Positions 16,466-25,318 of a stretch of 64,000 nt of DNA are shown piece after piece (position 1 is the first letter of the stretch; every line of letters begins with the position of its first letter). This stretch comes from Paenibacillus pectinilyticus. Lineage in GTDB: Bacteria > Bacillota > Bacilli > Paenibacillales > NBRC-103111. The notes under the pieces were generated by a model that searched no databases, was not told the DNA's origin, and saw only the letters and a program-made list of their open reading frames with translations. The DNA lies in contig NZ_LYPC01000011.1 of the NCBI RefSeq assembly GCF_001700435.1, positions 310,001 to 374,000 of the forward strand, written 5' to 3'. The position numbers and the translations under genes are program-made.

Positions 16466-18211
16466 TTAGTTGATGAATTGCGCGTATTGCAGTAGTCGCT
16501 TCAGCATAACAACCGCTTGTGCGCGGCTTGCATTTGCGGTTGGAACGAACGTGCTGTCCGTCATACCGGAGATAATCCCAGCTTTAACGGATTGCGCAAC
16601 GGACACCTTAGCCCAGTCACTAATTTGCGAATTATCGTTAAATTTGCTCAAAAGTGCTGCTTGGCCTTCAACTGTTTTACCCGCGGCGCCCAATGCTTTG
16701 GCTACCATAACAGCCATTTGTTCGCGCGTTATCGGTGCGTTAGGTTGGAAGGATCCGTCCTCAAAGCCACTGACAAGCTTCGCCTGTACGGCAGCTCCAA
16801 TGGAGCCAGCGAACCAATCACTTGATTTCACATCTATGAAGGTTGCGGAAGCTGTATCCGGAATTAATCCTAAAGCACGCACCAACAAAGCTGTAAATTC
16901 AGCGCGGGTAATGTTACTTTCTGGAGCAAACTTAGAATCAGTAACACCGTTGACGATTAATTTATTAGCCATTAGCTCAATATCCGATTTTGCCCAATGC
17001 TCGCTTACATCATCGAACGTTTTAGTTGAGGAAAGTACGGTATAAATACTGTTCCCATTACGCTTGAAGGTTACTTTTGTGGAGCCGTCAGATTGTTTTC
17101 CAAATAATGCAGGCACAAAAGAAAATTGACCTGTAACTGGATCGTAAAGGACTACTGTCGCATGTGTTCCATCAACCGGAGTAGTCAACACAATAGTCCT
17201 TGCTACATAAGTTGAACCAAAGCTGTTCAATTCAACTGTCTTTCCGTTTCCTACCGCTTTAACTGAAAAATCAAATGCACTCCCTAGCTGGGAAGATGAA
17301 ATCCCTTGAGCGTTAGCTCTGATCTTAGTGTTGATATCTGCATGTACTGGTGAAATATAAACTTGAATGCTAATATTCTCACTCGAAGTGCCAAGATTTT
17401 TTACTAGCATTGCATAATCAATGATACTAAGCGGTAAAGAATATTCTCCATCATTGGTTTGTAACGAGATGATTGCACTAGGTGCAGTAATTGCAGCTTC
17501 AGCCAATACCGAAGCAGAAATATTAAACATGACGGCTTCGCCAGATGGGTTATCGAAAGTGATATAAACAATCGGCGCATCCCCATGATTATCTTGGCTG
17601 GCTGCTTTCTTAAGTGCGCTAGTTAAGGCTGCGCCATCTTGCGTAACGCTATTTGTTACGTGTCCCTCTGCATCTTTACTTGATTTAACTACATTCTTGC
17701 TTGTATCCACTTCTACTGGATTAGCTTTTGAATCTATAGGAGTTACTTGGTTACTTTTTTTGGGCGGGAGTATAATTACACTTCCGCCACCACCACCTCC
17801 ACCGTTGCTAGGAGGTGAGGCAACAGTAGCAGTAAGGATCACATTGGTAATGTTAGCGCCTGCCTGAAAAGCAATTGCAATTGAAGAGGTAGCACTTCCA
17901 CCATTGACTTTAAATGTGACAGGGTGATTATTGTTCTCAGAATAGGAGCCTCTGACCAATAGTTGAGGCACTAATCCAGAACCGCCAAAAGTCCCATTAG
18001 AATTTATGTTAACTGTTCCGACAGTCTTGCCATCTAGAATAGCCTCGATGGATCCTGAGGCAGGCGCACCAGTTGTAGAGATGACTGATCCGGAAACTGA
18101 CATTGGCAAGCTGGGGGGAGTACTTTCATCAGCATATACTGACATACCTGAGAACAAAAACGTGATACATATAAGGAAGACTGTTGAAAATTTAAAAGTC
18201 CATTTTTTCAA
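16466..18211 (-). CDS. Secreted SLH-domain surface protein
   Basis: 581 aa. A signal peptide (KKWTFKFSTVFLICITFLF) precedes a transthyretin/carboxypeptidase-regulatory-like beta domain (SGSVISTTGAPASGSIEAIL), a Gly-rich hinge, a ~250-residue beta domain, and three C-terminal SLH repeats (FDDVSEHWAKSDIELMA, FIDVKSSDWFAGSIGAA, FNDNSQISDWAKVSVAQ). I chose the TTG at 18211 because AAAGGCGG lies seven bases ahead; the ATG at 18229 overlaps that site and has none of its own. It should be exported and held in the wall by SLH binding. It lies downstream of another secreted protein and a two-component pair in the same direction. Ligand unknown. Confidence 0.83.
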   Translation of the reverse strand: MKKWTFKFSTVFLICITFLFSGMSVYADESTPPSLPMSVSGSVISTTGAPASGSIEAILDGKTVGTVNINSNGTFGGSGLVPQLLVRGSYSENNNHPVTFKVNGGSATSSIAIAFQAGANITNVILTATVASPPSNGGGGGGGSVIILPPKKSNQVTPIDSKANPVEVDTSKNVVKSSKDAEGHVTNSVTQDGAALTSALKKAASQDNHGDAPIVYITFDNPSGEAVMFNISASVLAEAAITAPSAIISLQTNDGEYSLPLSIIDYAMLVKNLGTSSENISIQVYISPVHADINTKIRANAQGISSSQLGSAFDFSVKAVGNGKTVELNSFGSTYVARTIVLTTPVDGTHATVVLYDPVTGQFSFVPALFGKQSDGSTKVTFKRNGNSIYTVLSSTKTFDDVSEHWAKSDIELMANKLIVNGVTDSKFAPESNITRAEFTALLVRALGLIPDTASATFIDVKSSDWFAGSIGAAVQAKLVSGFEDGSFQPNAPITREQMAVMVAKALGAAGKTVEGQAALLSKFNDNSQISDWAKVSVAQSVKAGIISGMTDSTFVPTANASRAQAVVMLKRLLQYAQFIN

Positions 18212-18262
18212 GTGATTTCCGCCTTTCATATACAATAGCGATAATAAGAATACAGATGAAAT

Positions 18263-18292
18263 AAAAAAAGGGGTACAGCAGATTGTACCCCC
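18263..18292 (-). terminator. Terminator after the 576-residue secreted protein
   Basis: GGGGTACA pairs with TGTACCCC around six bases. On the minus strand a run of seven T follows. It separates the two secreted-protein genes, so the downstream SLH gene depends on read-through or its own promoter. Confidence 0.85.
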
Positions 18293-18303
18293 GTTCTTAA
18301 AAA

Positions 18304-20034
18304 TTAATAGTTGATTTGCCAAGTGTTAATATCATAATTACTAGCATCATTAACCGTTCCAGTAGAGATTTGTCCAATCAAATTGGCATCTGACTTCGCG
18401 TATACCCAATAACCTAATGTATTAACTACTTCTCCGTTATTATTGTTTTTATTATAAACAAATCCTTGACCATTGGGACTAATCAGCATTGGAATCACGT
18501 CGGAAGAATTCCCTGTTAAGAAATCTCTTGGCGAACTCCAGATGTTCAATAAAGATGGGCCTACTAGATTCCATCCAGTAGTGAGGTGTAAAACAGATGG
18601 AGGATTAACACCCTCCGTTGCAACAAATGTCGCAACTACATCATTACTAGATGCTTTAATATTAACAAACAATGCTGTCTGAGGTTGTGACAAATAAGTA
18701 CCCTGATTTTCAGGTGTTAGCCCTACCCATTGACCAGATTTATTATCATAAGCATAGGCTTTATCCAAGGAAGCATATTGATTACCGAGAATAGCTTGTA
18801 ATGTAGCAGTTTTCAAAGCGAAAGGAACAGATAGTGTATTCCATCCTGTATATAGATGACGAGTCATCCACTTTTGAACAGTAACTGCATTCGAGATATC
18901 ACCATATGCACAAGCATTAAATGGGGATGCTTGAGCAGCTGTATATACGCCAGCAGGAACTTGGTCAAAGGTTAGTGTACCATTTGCATCAGCTGTTCCA
19001 GAGTTACTATAATTAACAGAGTTATTATAAATATTGATATTAGCATTTGGTAAAGCTCCTGTAATAACTACACCTGTTCCAGTTGAAGATAAGGCAAGAG
19101 TAGGCGCATGAGGCTCTACACTAAAGCTATTCGATCTGTCTCCTCCATTGCTATCCATTTCAACAACTCTGTAGCGAGATACAATGGTTGCAGCTGCAGG
19201 GAATGTAAAGGTTCCACTAGATGGGACGATGGCAGACAAATATACATCAGATGTAACTGTACTATTATCTGTAGTATTAATTGATACATGATATAATCGC
19301 AACTCTGCATTAGGAACAGCATTACTTACAGCTACATCGCCTTGGGCATTAGTTTCAATCTGCATCGAAGGAAGGTTGTTTTTGGAGAGAAACTTTCTTG
19401 AATTTGAATTCGCAGTAAGTTGAGTGTTGTTCAAAGCAGTAAATTCCTGTTTTACAATATACCAAGTCCCATTTGGAACACCAACAAATTCAGCTTTACC
19501 ATTACTGTCTGCGATTGATGTAGGTAGAAGCAACGCATTAGTGTAATAGTCTAGCAAAGAAACTACTGCTCCAGGTGTAAGATTAGTAACGTGAACTGTC
19601 CCAAGTGTTGTAGCGTCCCAGTTAAAAGTTGATTCCGGGTGTTTAAGACCTAAAGTAATTTGCGAACTAGCTGCACTTTTTACTGTTCCTGAGAATTCAG
19701 CAACTGTATAAAGGCCAGGAGTTAGATTTTTAAATTCAACTTCCAGTAAGTTCTGCCCCGTAGTTATCTGATTATTAACGACAGGATTTGAATTAACTGC
19801 AGAGCCTGATTCAACACCATTTGCATTATATAAAACTACCTTTGATGTATCCGAGTCTATGTTATAAACGTGAATGCTTCCTGCATTAGAATCTGGGTAA
19901 ACTCCAAAAGAAGGTGCATAACCATCAACCCGAGTGGATCCACTCGTTGCTGATGCCATAGGCGCTACTGCACCGAATATGACTAATGCTGCTAGAATTG
20001 ATGAGACAATTACTTTTTTTAATTTTAAAATCAT
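18304..20034 (-). CDS. Secreted repeat protein of unknown function
   Basis: 576 aa. A clear signal peptide (VIVSSILAALVIFGAVAPMASA) is followed by about four divergent beta repeats of ~75-95 residues. Each has the pattern xVxVxNxxPxAxVxLY and ends with a GxYxV-like strand (for example GTVHVTNLTPGAVVSLLDYY and GVVITGALPNANINIY). The C-terminal third has two GWNTLSVP/GWNLVGPS modules typical of secreted wall proteins. There is no SLH, LPXTG or lipobox, so attachment, if any, is by other means. Base use is more AT-rich than in flanking genes. AGGAGG precedes the ATG. It follows a two-component pair and precedes an SLH protein in the same direction. I do not recognise a characterised homolog. Confidence 0.75.
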   Translation of the reverse strand: MILKLKKVIVSSILAALVIFGAVAPMASATSGSTRVDGYAPSFGVYPDSNAGSIHVYNIDSDTSKVVLYNANGVESGSAVNSNPVVNNQITTGQNLLEVEFKNLTPGLYTVAEFSGTVKSAASSQITLGLKHPESTFNWDATTLGTVHVTNLTPGAVVSLLDYYTNALLLPTSIADSNGKAEFVGVPNGTWYIVKQEFTALNNTQLTANSNSRKFLSKNNLPSMQIETNAQGDVAVSNAVPNAELRLYHVSINTTDNSTVTSDVYLSAIVPSSGTFTFPAAATIVSRYRVVEMDSNGGDRSNSFSVEPHAPTLALSSTGTGVVITGALPNANINIYNNSVNYSNSGTADANGTLTFDQVPAGVYTAAQASPFNACAYGDISNAVTVQKWMTRHLYTGWNTLSVPFALKTATLQAILGNQYASLDKAYAYDNKSGQWVGLTPENQGTYLSQPQTALFVNIKASSNDVVATFVATEGVNPPSVLHLTTGWNLVGPSLLNIWSSPRDFLTGNSSDVIPMLISPNGQGFVYNKNNNNGEVVNTLGYWVYAKSDANLIGQISTGTVNDASNYDINTWQINY

Positions 20035-20223
20035 AGTTTCTTTTTCCTCCTAAAAATCTATTCGTATAACTCACCTTAAAAACTAACATCATAAAACTAC
20101 TCTTACAGAGTGTATTCAACCCTCTTTTCTATCAGTTTTTTCGTAAATCTAGTTCTACTAGTAAGTATAGACTTTGGACCCAGATCTGAAGTGTAACTAA
20201 AGTTATACTTTTGAAAAAAATGT

Positions 20224-20256
20224 CGAAAAACCCATACATTGAAGATGCATGGGTTC
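20224..20256 (-). terminator. Terminator of the kinase/regulator pair
   Basis: On the minus strand AACCCATGCAT pairs with ATGTATGGGTT around CTTCA, followed by TTT. It lies between the response regulator and the secreted-protein gene. Confidence 0.75.
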
Positions 20257-20294
20257 ACGTTTTGTCTATATTTGACAATATTATTAGTACAACC

Positions 20295-20897
20295 TTAGGG
20301 CAAAAGTCGCAACTCGCGGATGCGAGCAACGGCTTGTACTCGCCTTTTGATACCGAGCTTGCCATATAAGCGATTGATGTGCCCTTTGACCGTGCCCTCT
20401 GTTAAGCCAAAGAGATCGGCGATCTCTTTATTCGATAACCCATCGACAATGGCTCGTACAATATCCATTTCTCGCTTGGTCAGCGGATCAATCAAGGGTG
20501 TAGAGCTTGTCACCACAGCCACGCCAGACTCCAAGTCAACCCGTGCTCGCTCTACGGTTTTATTCAATCGTTCTTGTACCACAGGCTTCACGATGTAATC
20601 GAACGCGTAGACATCGAAGGCAAACAGAGCGTATTCCTTATGGGAGGTAATGAAGACGATTTTCGTTTCACTCCCGCTCGCTCGCAAACGTTCCGCGAAC
20701 TCCATACCATTCTCCCGGGGCATGCTGATATCAACGAAAATTAAATCCACCTCATGTGTGACTACAAAGGAATAGGCCTGAGATGTCTCTACGAAGCTGC
20801 CAACGACTTCAATACCTGGTATCTTCGCCAACATCCGCTTCATAATGAAATGCATTGCCTTCTCGTCATCGATCAAGATTACCTTCAACGCTCTCAC
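20295..20897 (-). CDS. Response regulator, LytT-like receiver with LuxR-type output
   Basis: 200 aa. The receiver (~1-120) has LIDDEKAM, phospho-acceptor Asp in LIFVDISMPRENG and FAFDVYAFDYIVKP, the AFDYxxKP form usual in LytTR-family regulators. The output is nevertheless a LuxR/NarL helix-turn-helix (~140-200): LTKREMDIVRAIVDGLSNKE, then TEGTVKGHINRLYGKLGI. It overlaps the kinase gene by four bases, so the two form a coupled pair. Likely targets are the two secreted-protein genes immediately downstream, by position only. Confidence 0.87.
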   Translation of the reverse strand: MRALKVILIDDEKAMHFIMKRMLAKIPGIEVVGSFVETSQAYSFVVTHEVDLIFVDISMPRENGMEFAERLRASGSETKIVFITSHKEYALFAFDVYAFDYIVKPVVQERLNKTVERARVDLESGVAVVTSSTPLIDPLTKREMDIVRAIVDGLSNKEIADLFGLTEGTVKGHINRLYGKLGIKRRVQAVARIRELRLLP

Positions 20898-22720
20898 ACT
20901 CCTATACCTGCCTCGGCTAACTTGAATGATACTTTCGTAGGGGGCAGAGGGATTGAGAAAAAGAAGGTACTACCTTGTGAAGGTGTACTTTCGAACCAAA
21001 TGTCCCCGCCATTTAAGTGTACGAATTCCTTACATAAGGTAAGCCCCAAGCCAACGCCGCGCTCCCCAGCCGTTCCCATAGATGAAATTGGATAAGTCTC
21101 CTGCAGCAACGTACTCGCTAGTTCTGAAGGTATACCCTCACCCGTATCGGTAACCGATACGAGCATGTCACCTTCTCTACGTGCTGCCCTTACCGTAATG
21201 CTGCCTCCTGGGGAGGTAAATTTAATCGCGTTAGACACGAGGTTTCGGATAATAAGATCCAGCATTTCTTTATCTGCATAGACGAACGTATCTTGCGGAA
21301 TTTCCGTAAGGAGTTGAATCTGCTTATTTTCACTTCGAACGTGCATGAATCGTAGAGCGGACCCAACAACATTCGTCAGATCTCTTTCAACGGGATTGAA
21401 CATCATCCCCCCCGTTTGACTCCTGAACCAATCTAGCAAGCTTTCTACCAAGGAAAAGGTGTTCTGAATCTGTTGACTCATCTCACGGACAATTTCCTCG
21501 TGATCTCCGTCACAATCCCCCATTTCATCTTCCATAATCTCCATTAAATTAATAAGTACAGCCAATGGATCACGAATATCGTGAGCAACGACGTTAAACA
21601 TTTTATCCTTGAACGTGTTCAGTTCACTCAACTGCTTCGCGTTTTCGCGCAATATTTCCTCCGAACGCACCATTTCTGTGACATTGCTTAATAGAAGCAT
21701 TTTACCGGCGGGCTTCTGTGCGTGATCACTAATAAATGACAGATGGACATTATAAAATTGCGCATCCGTTGGTCCTGTTAGTTGAACCTTGCTTCCAACA
21801 GAGGGACCTTTCATAATGATCTCCAGCAGCACGGGATACTGGCCGAAAAGCTGCACTGCAGGCTGTCCAATCCACGTATGATCGATGCCAAGCACAACTC
21901 GTTTGGCAGACTGGTTGAAGCTGGTTAGCGTATTGTCTAAATCAAATACCATGACCGCATCCTGCATGGAGGCGAATACCTTCTGCAAGGCCAAGGGAGC
22001 TATTCGGAGCATATTGAACTGGTAAATCCCCCATAAGAAGAAGATACCTGAGAAAATAAATCCAAAAGGGGATATATCAATTGGCATATAGATGATACCG
22101 CTCAGATACACGAGCGTAAAACCATAAGGGCCCCATGAGCCAATAATCATAAAGGCGATTTGCTTTCTCATTCGCGGTGTAGCTTTAAAAAACATTTGGA
22201 TCAACATACCCATACCGACGACAAAAAAAGAATACGAGTACAACACATGCAGCTTATAGAGGGGGCCTTTTTCTAAGGTGACAAGAGGGAAGCCTTCGGA
22301 GTCATTCAACGTCATGCTTTTATAAAATAAATGATGCCACTCATTGGTATTGTGCGAGATGAAAGTAATCATAGGAACGATCATTAGCAGCGCTACCGTC
22401 CATTTGCGAACGAACCGTTGCCGCCCTGTATACTGCAGGACGAGAATAAACCACAGGATCGTGCCAAAAGGAATCCCTATGTATTCAACGCGCAGCCAGA
22501 AACGTATCTGATCTAGTGTCGTACTCACCACTTCAAAGGCATAGCCGAAGGAGTAAAACCCGCCCGTTAGCACGCCCAATCCATAACTGATGGCTATGGG
22601 AAGCTCTCTTCTTTTCCAACTGAGGTAAGCAATGATTAACGAACAGCACGTAGCCGCCATTAGTAGAACCGATAAGTACAAATTATAACTCATATACACT
22701 TGCCCCCATACAGCAATCAT
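20894..22720 (-). CDS. Sensor histidine kinase with N-terminal 7TM region and PAS domain
   Basis: 608 aa. About seven hydrophobic spans (residues ~10-230) match the 7TM histidine-kinase N-terminal region. A PAS-like domain (~245-345, VFDLDNTLTSFNQSAKRVV) is followed by the H-box VVAHDIRDPLAVLINL (~395) and the ATPase core: N-box LIIRNLVSNAIKF, G1 DTGEGI, G2 GVGLGLTL. The His is in HDIRDPL rather than HELRTPL. The start is uncertain: ATG at 22720 with a distant AGAGGA, or ATG at 22693 (MSYNLYL), which places the first helix at the very N-terminus. Senses a membrane-associated signal for the regulator at 20295-20897. Confidence 0.87.
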   Translation of the reverse strand: MIAVWGQVYMSYNLYLSVLLMAATCCSLIIAYLSWKRRELPIAISYGLGVLTGGFYSFGYAFEVVSTTLDQIRFWLRVEYIGIPFGTILWFILVLQYTGRQRFVRKWTVALLMIVPMITFISHNTNEWHHLFYKSMTLNDSEGFPLVTLEKGPLYKLHVLYSYSFFVVGMGMLIQMFFKATPRMRKQIAFMIIGSWGPYGFTLVYLSGIIYMPIDISPFGFIFSGIFFLWGIYQFNMLRIAPLALQKVFASMQDAVMVFDLDNTLTSFNQSAKRVVLGIDHTWIGQPAVQLFGQYPVLLEIIMKGPSVGSKVQLTGPTDAQFYNVHLSFISDHAQKPAGKMLLLSNVTEMVRSEEILRENAKQLSELNTFKDKMFNVVAHDIRDPLAVLINLMEIMEDEMGDCDGDHEEIVREMSQQIQNTFSLVESLLDWFRSQTGGMMFNPVERDLTNVVGSALRFMHVRSENKQIQLLTEIPQDTFVYADKEMLDLIIRNLVSNAIKFTSPGGSITVRAARREGDMLVSVTDTGEGIPSELASTLLQETYPISSMGTAGERGVGLGLTLCKEFVHLNGGDIWFESTPSQGSTFFFSIPLPPTKVSFKLAEAGIGV

Positions 22721-23014
22721 CTATCATTCTGTTCCTCTATGTTATCAAACTTGACGCGAAATTTGTTGGTTTTTGTTGAAAAAAATGGCATGCACTTCTG
22801 CCTTCGCCTTTCATTTTTATTATTCCTCTTTTTTTATGCAGGGTAATCTCTTTTTTTGTCGAATAGAAATAGAAGATTTGAAATGGAAATCGGTGTAGCT
22901 ATTTCTCACAAACTGGATTAATATTGCCCTAATATTTACGAACCATAGAATCGAGCTTACAAACTTAGCTCAAACATAGCTTAGTGTGATTTCCTACAGT
23001 TAAAATGAGGGGCG

Positions 23015-25318
23015 GTGGCTAACCTGGTACAGCTGAAGCATGAACAGGACTATATCGTTGAATCGAAACGAAAATGTGTAGAAGCAGGCATGGATCCCAA
23101 TGAAATTAGAAAACCTAAACACTCCATGTCGGACTTGCAGCTATTAGAAAAAAGACATACCTATCAAGAAATTCTATCTGTCGTTGATTTTTTCTCCAAA
23201 AAAATCTTAGACTCGTTAAGCGGCACGCCGGTACTTATTGTAATATCTGATGAAAATGGCTATCTCTTGCATATGGTCGGAGATGAAACCATCCGAATGA
23301 CGATCAATCAATTAGGTATTGAAGTAGGCGCACAATTCACGCAAGAGGATATGGGGACTAACGTTGTGAGCTTATCCCTCCAACAAAACCATCCGATTCA
23401 GCTTATCGGCTCAAACCATTACCACACGATCCTTCACGGTACCGCGTGCTATGGGGTTGCTTTTCGCTACACAGATATCAACAATTTACTTGGCAGTATC
23501 TGCATCATGACGGCAACGGAATTGCATAATCCCTTCTTCTTAACTATGCTATCTACCGTTGTTGACTCCATTGAGAGAGAGCTCCTGTTGCGGAAACAGA
23601 ACAGAAAGCTCAACATGTTGAATCAGATCATGGTCAATAAAAATAGAAATGGCATTATCATCACAAACGCAGATGGCGTCATCAATTCAGTGAATGATTT
23701 TGTCATGGACAAATTTAATATTCAAAGAGATTCCAATATTGTAGACAGAGCTCATCAGGACCCTGAATGCCTAGTAAGTAGTTATATGAAAAAAGTGATT
23801 CAAAAAAAGAAGAGTTATGACAATGTGCAAATGATTCTGAGAACAGTCGATAATCAAAAGCTTGTTTGCTTATTTGATGCACAGCCCATCTATGATGAGA
23901 CTCATAACTTTATTGGCTCTTACTCCCAGCTTCGAGATATTACCGAGCGTTATCTAAATGAAGAGCGGCACAATTATTTGGCTTACCACGATGAATTAAC
24001 ATCCCTGCCTAATCGACGGTCACTCCAAGAAACATTGAACTATCATATTTCCTCCTCGCTCACTTCGGGGAAAACGATCGATTTGGTTCTCATGTTCTTG
24101 GATTTAGATCATTTCAAAACGATTAATGATGCCTTTGGACATTCCAATGGCGATATTCTGCTCAAGCAAGTCTCTAGCCGGTTAATCCTGTGTTTGGGAG
24201 ACAACGGGAAAGTTTTCCGCATGGGCGGGGACGAGTTCATCTTTCTATTCCATGACATCAATGGGCAAAAGGACGTGATTCAAAAAGGCAGGCAGATCAT
24301 AGACTTATTTGACACGCCATTCACCATTAATGGATCTAAGTTCCACGTCACTGCGAGTATCGGTATCGCCATTTACCCTAATGATGGGACAGATGCAGAG
24401 ACGTTCATGGTTTATGCGGATAATGCGATGTATAAATCGAAATCAAAGGGGAGAAATAATTACACGCTATTCGATGCCAATATGAAAACCCATTCGAAAG
24501 AAAAGGATAAATTATCCTTAGAGGTTTCATTGCGAAGAGCTTTAGAAAACAAAGAATTTGTCGTGTATTATCAACCTCAAGTGGACTTGGTAAACAAGAA
24601 GATTATTGGTGTGGAAGCGCTCTTAAGATGGGACAGCCCCGAATATGGCATCGTATCTCCCGTATCATTCATTCCAATTCTAGAGGAAAATGGCCTCATT
24701 TCTCAAGTTGGTGAATGGGTGTTAAGTGAAGTGTGTAACCAAAGCAAGCGGTGGATTGAACAGGGCTTTCCGAAGCTCCGAATGGCAGTTAATCTATCTT
24801 CACAGCAATTTCTCAAAGATAATCTAGTCGAAGTGATCGCGAATACACTCATTGAAACGGGCATGGATCCTAACTATTTGGAACTAGAAATTACAGAAAC
24901 CATGACCATGGATGTGGAGCGTGCGATTACGGTTTTGGGACAATTGAATGCCTTAGGCGTGAGGATTAGTATTGATGATTTCGGAACAGGATACAGCTCT
25001 TTGAACTATCTGAAGAAATTCCCTATCCATACTTTGAAAATAGATAAATCCTTCGTGAGAGATATCATGATCGATGTCAATGATTCCAACATTGTGAGTA
25101 CGATTATTTCCATGGCACACAATTTGAATTTAGATGTCGTCGCAGAGGGCGTAGAAACCAAAGATCAACTCGACTTTTTGCAATTGAAAAAATGTGATGC
25201 TGTTCAAGGATACTATTACAGTAAACCTCTTTCTGTCGTTGATTTTGAAAAGTCGTTTTATAACTTGAATAACGAGATAAAGATGAATTCCACAAATGAA
25301 ATGGACGGTTTAACATGA
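23015..25318 (+). CDS. GAF-PAS-GGDEF-EAL cyclic di-GMP enzyme
   Basis: 767 aa, no membrane span. The N-terminal domain (~40-190) resembles the GAF-like sensor of AcoR/DhaR-type activators (DMGTNVVSLSLQQNHPIQL, then HGTACYGVAFRY). A PAS domain (~205-315) follows. The diguanylate cyclase domain keeps FLDLDHFKTINDAFGHSNGD and the active GGDEF loop. The phosphodiesterase domain keeps GVEALLRW, NLSSQQF, ELEITET, DDFGTGYSSL, KIDKSFV and QGYYYSKPL. Both activities look possible. No RxxD inhibitory site lies five residues ahead of GGDEF (the stretch is LGDNGKVFRM). The start is a GTG close to GAGGGG. The last four bases overlap the ThDP-enzyme gene. Confidence 0.88.
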   Translation: MANLVQLKHEQDYIVESKRKCVEAGMDPNEIRKPKHSMSDLQLLEKRHTYQEILSVVDFFSKKILDSLSGTPVLIVISDENGYLLHMVGDETIRMTINQLGIEVGAQFTQEDMGTNVVSLSLQQNHPIQLIGSNHYHTILHGTACYGVAFRYTDINNLLGSICIMTATELHNPFFLTMLSTVVDSIERELLLRKQNRKLNMLNQIMVNKNRNGIIITNADGVINSVNDFVMDKFNIQRDSNIVDRAHQDPECLVSSYMKKVIQKKKSYDNVQMILRTVDNQKLVCLFDAQPIYDETHNFIGSYSQLRDITERYLNEERHNYLAYHDELTSLPNRRSLQETLNYHISSSLTSGKTIDLVLMFLDLDHFKTINDAFGHSNGDILLKQVSSRLILCLGDNGKVFRMGGDEFIFLFHDINGQKDVIQKGRQIIDLFDTPFTINGSKFHVTASIGIAIYPNDGTDAETFMVYADNAMYKSKSKGRNNYTLFDANMKTHSKEKDKLSLEVSLRRALENKEFVVYYQPQVDLVNKKIIGVEALLRWDSPEYGIVSPVSFIPILEENGLISQVGEWVLSEVCNQSKRWIEQGFPKLRMAVNLSSQQFLKDNLVEVIANTLIETGMDPNYLELEITETMTMDVERAITVLGQLNALGVRISIDDFGTGYSSLNYLKKFPIHTLKIDKSFVRDIMIDVNDSNIVSTIISMAHNLNLDVVAEGVETKDQLDFLQLKKCDAVQGYYYSKPLSVVDFEKSFYNLNNEIKMNSTNEMDGLT

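Noticed and set aside
22721..23014. Searched the leader of the GGDEF-EAL gene for a c-di-GMP riboswitch
   Set aside because: No GEMM-type core motif seen; only weak small hairpins such as GAGCT/AGCTC.
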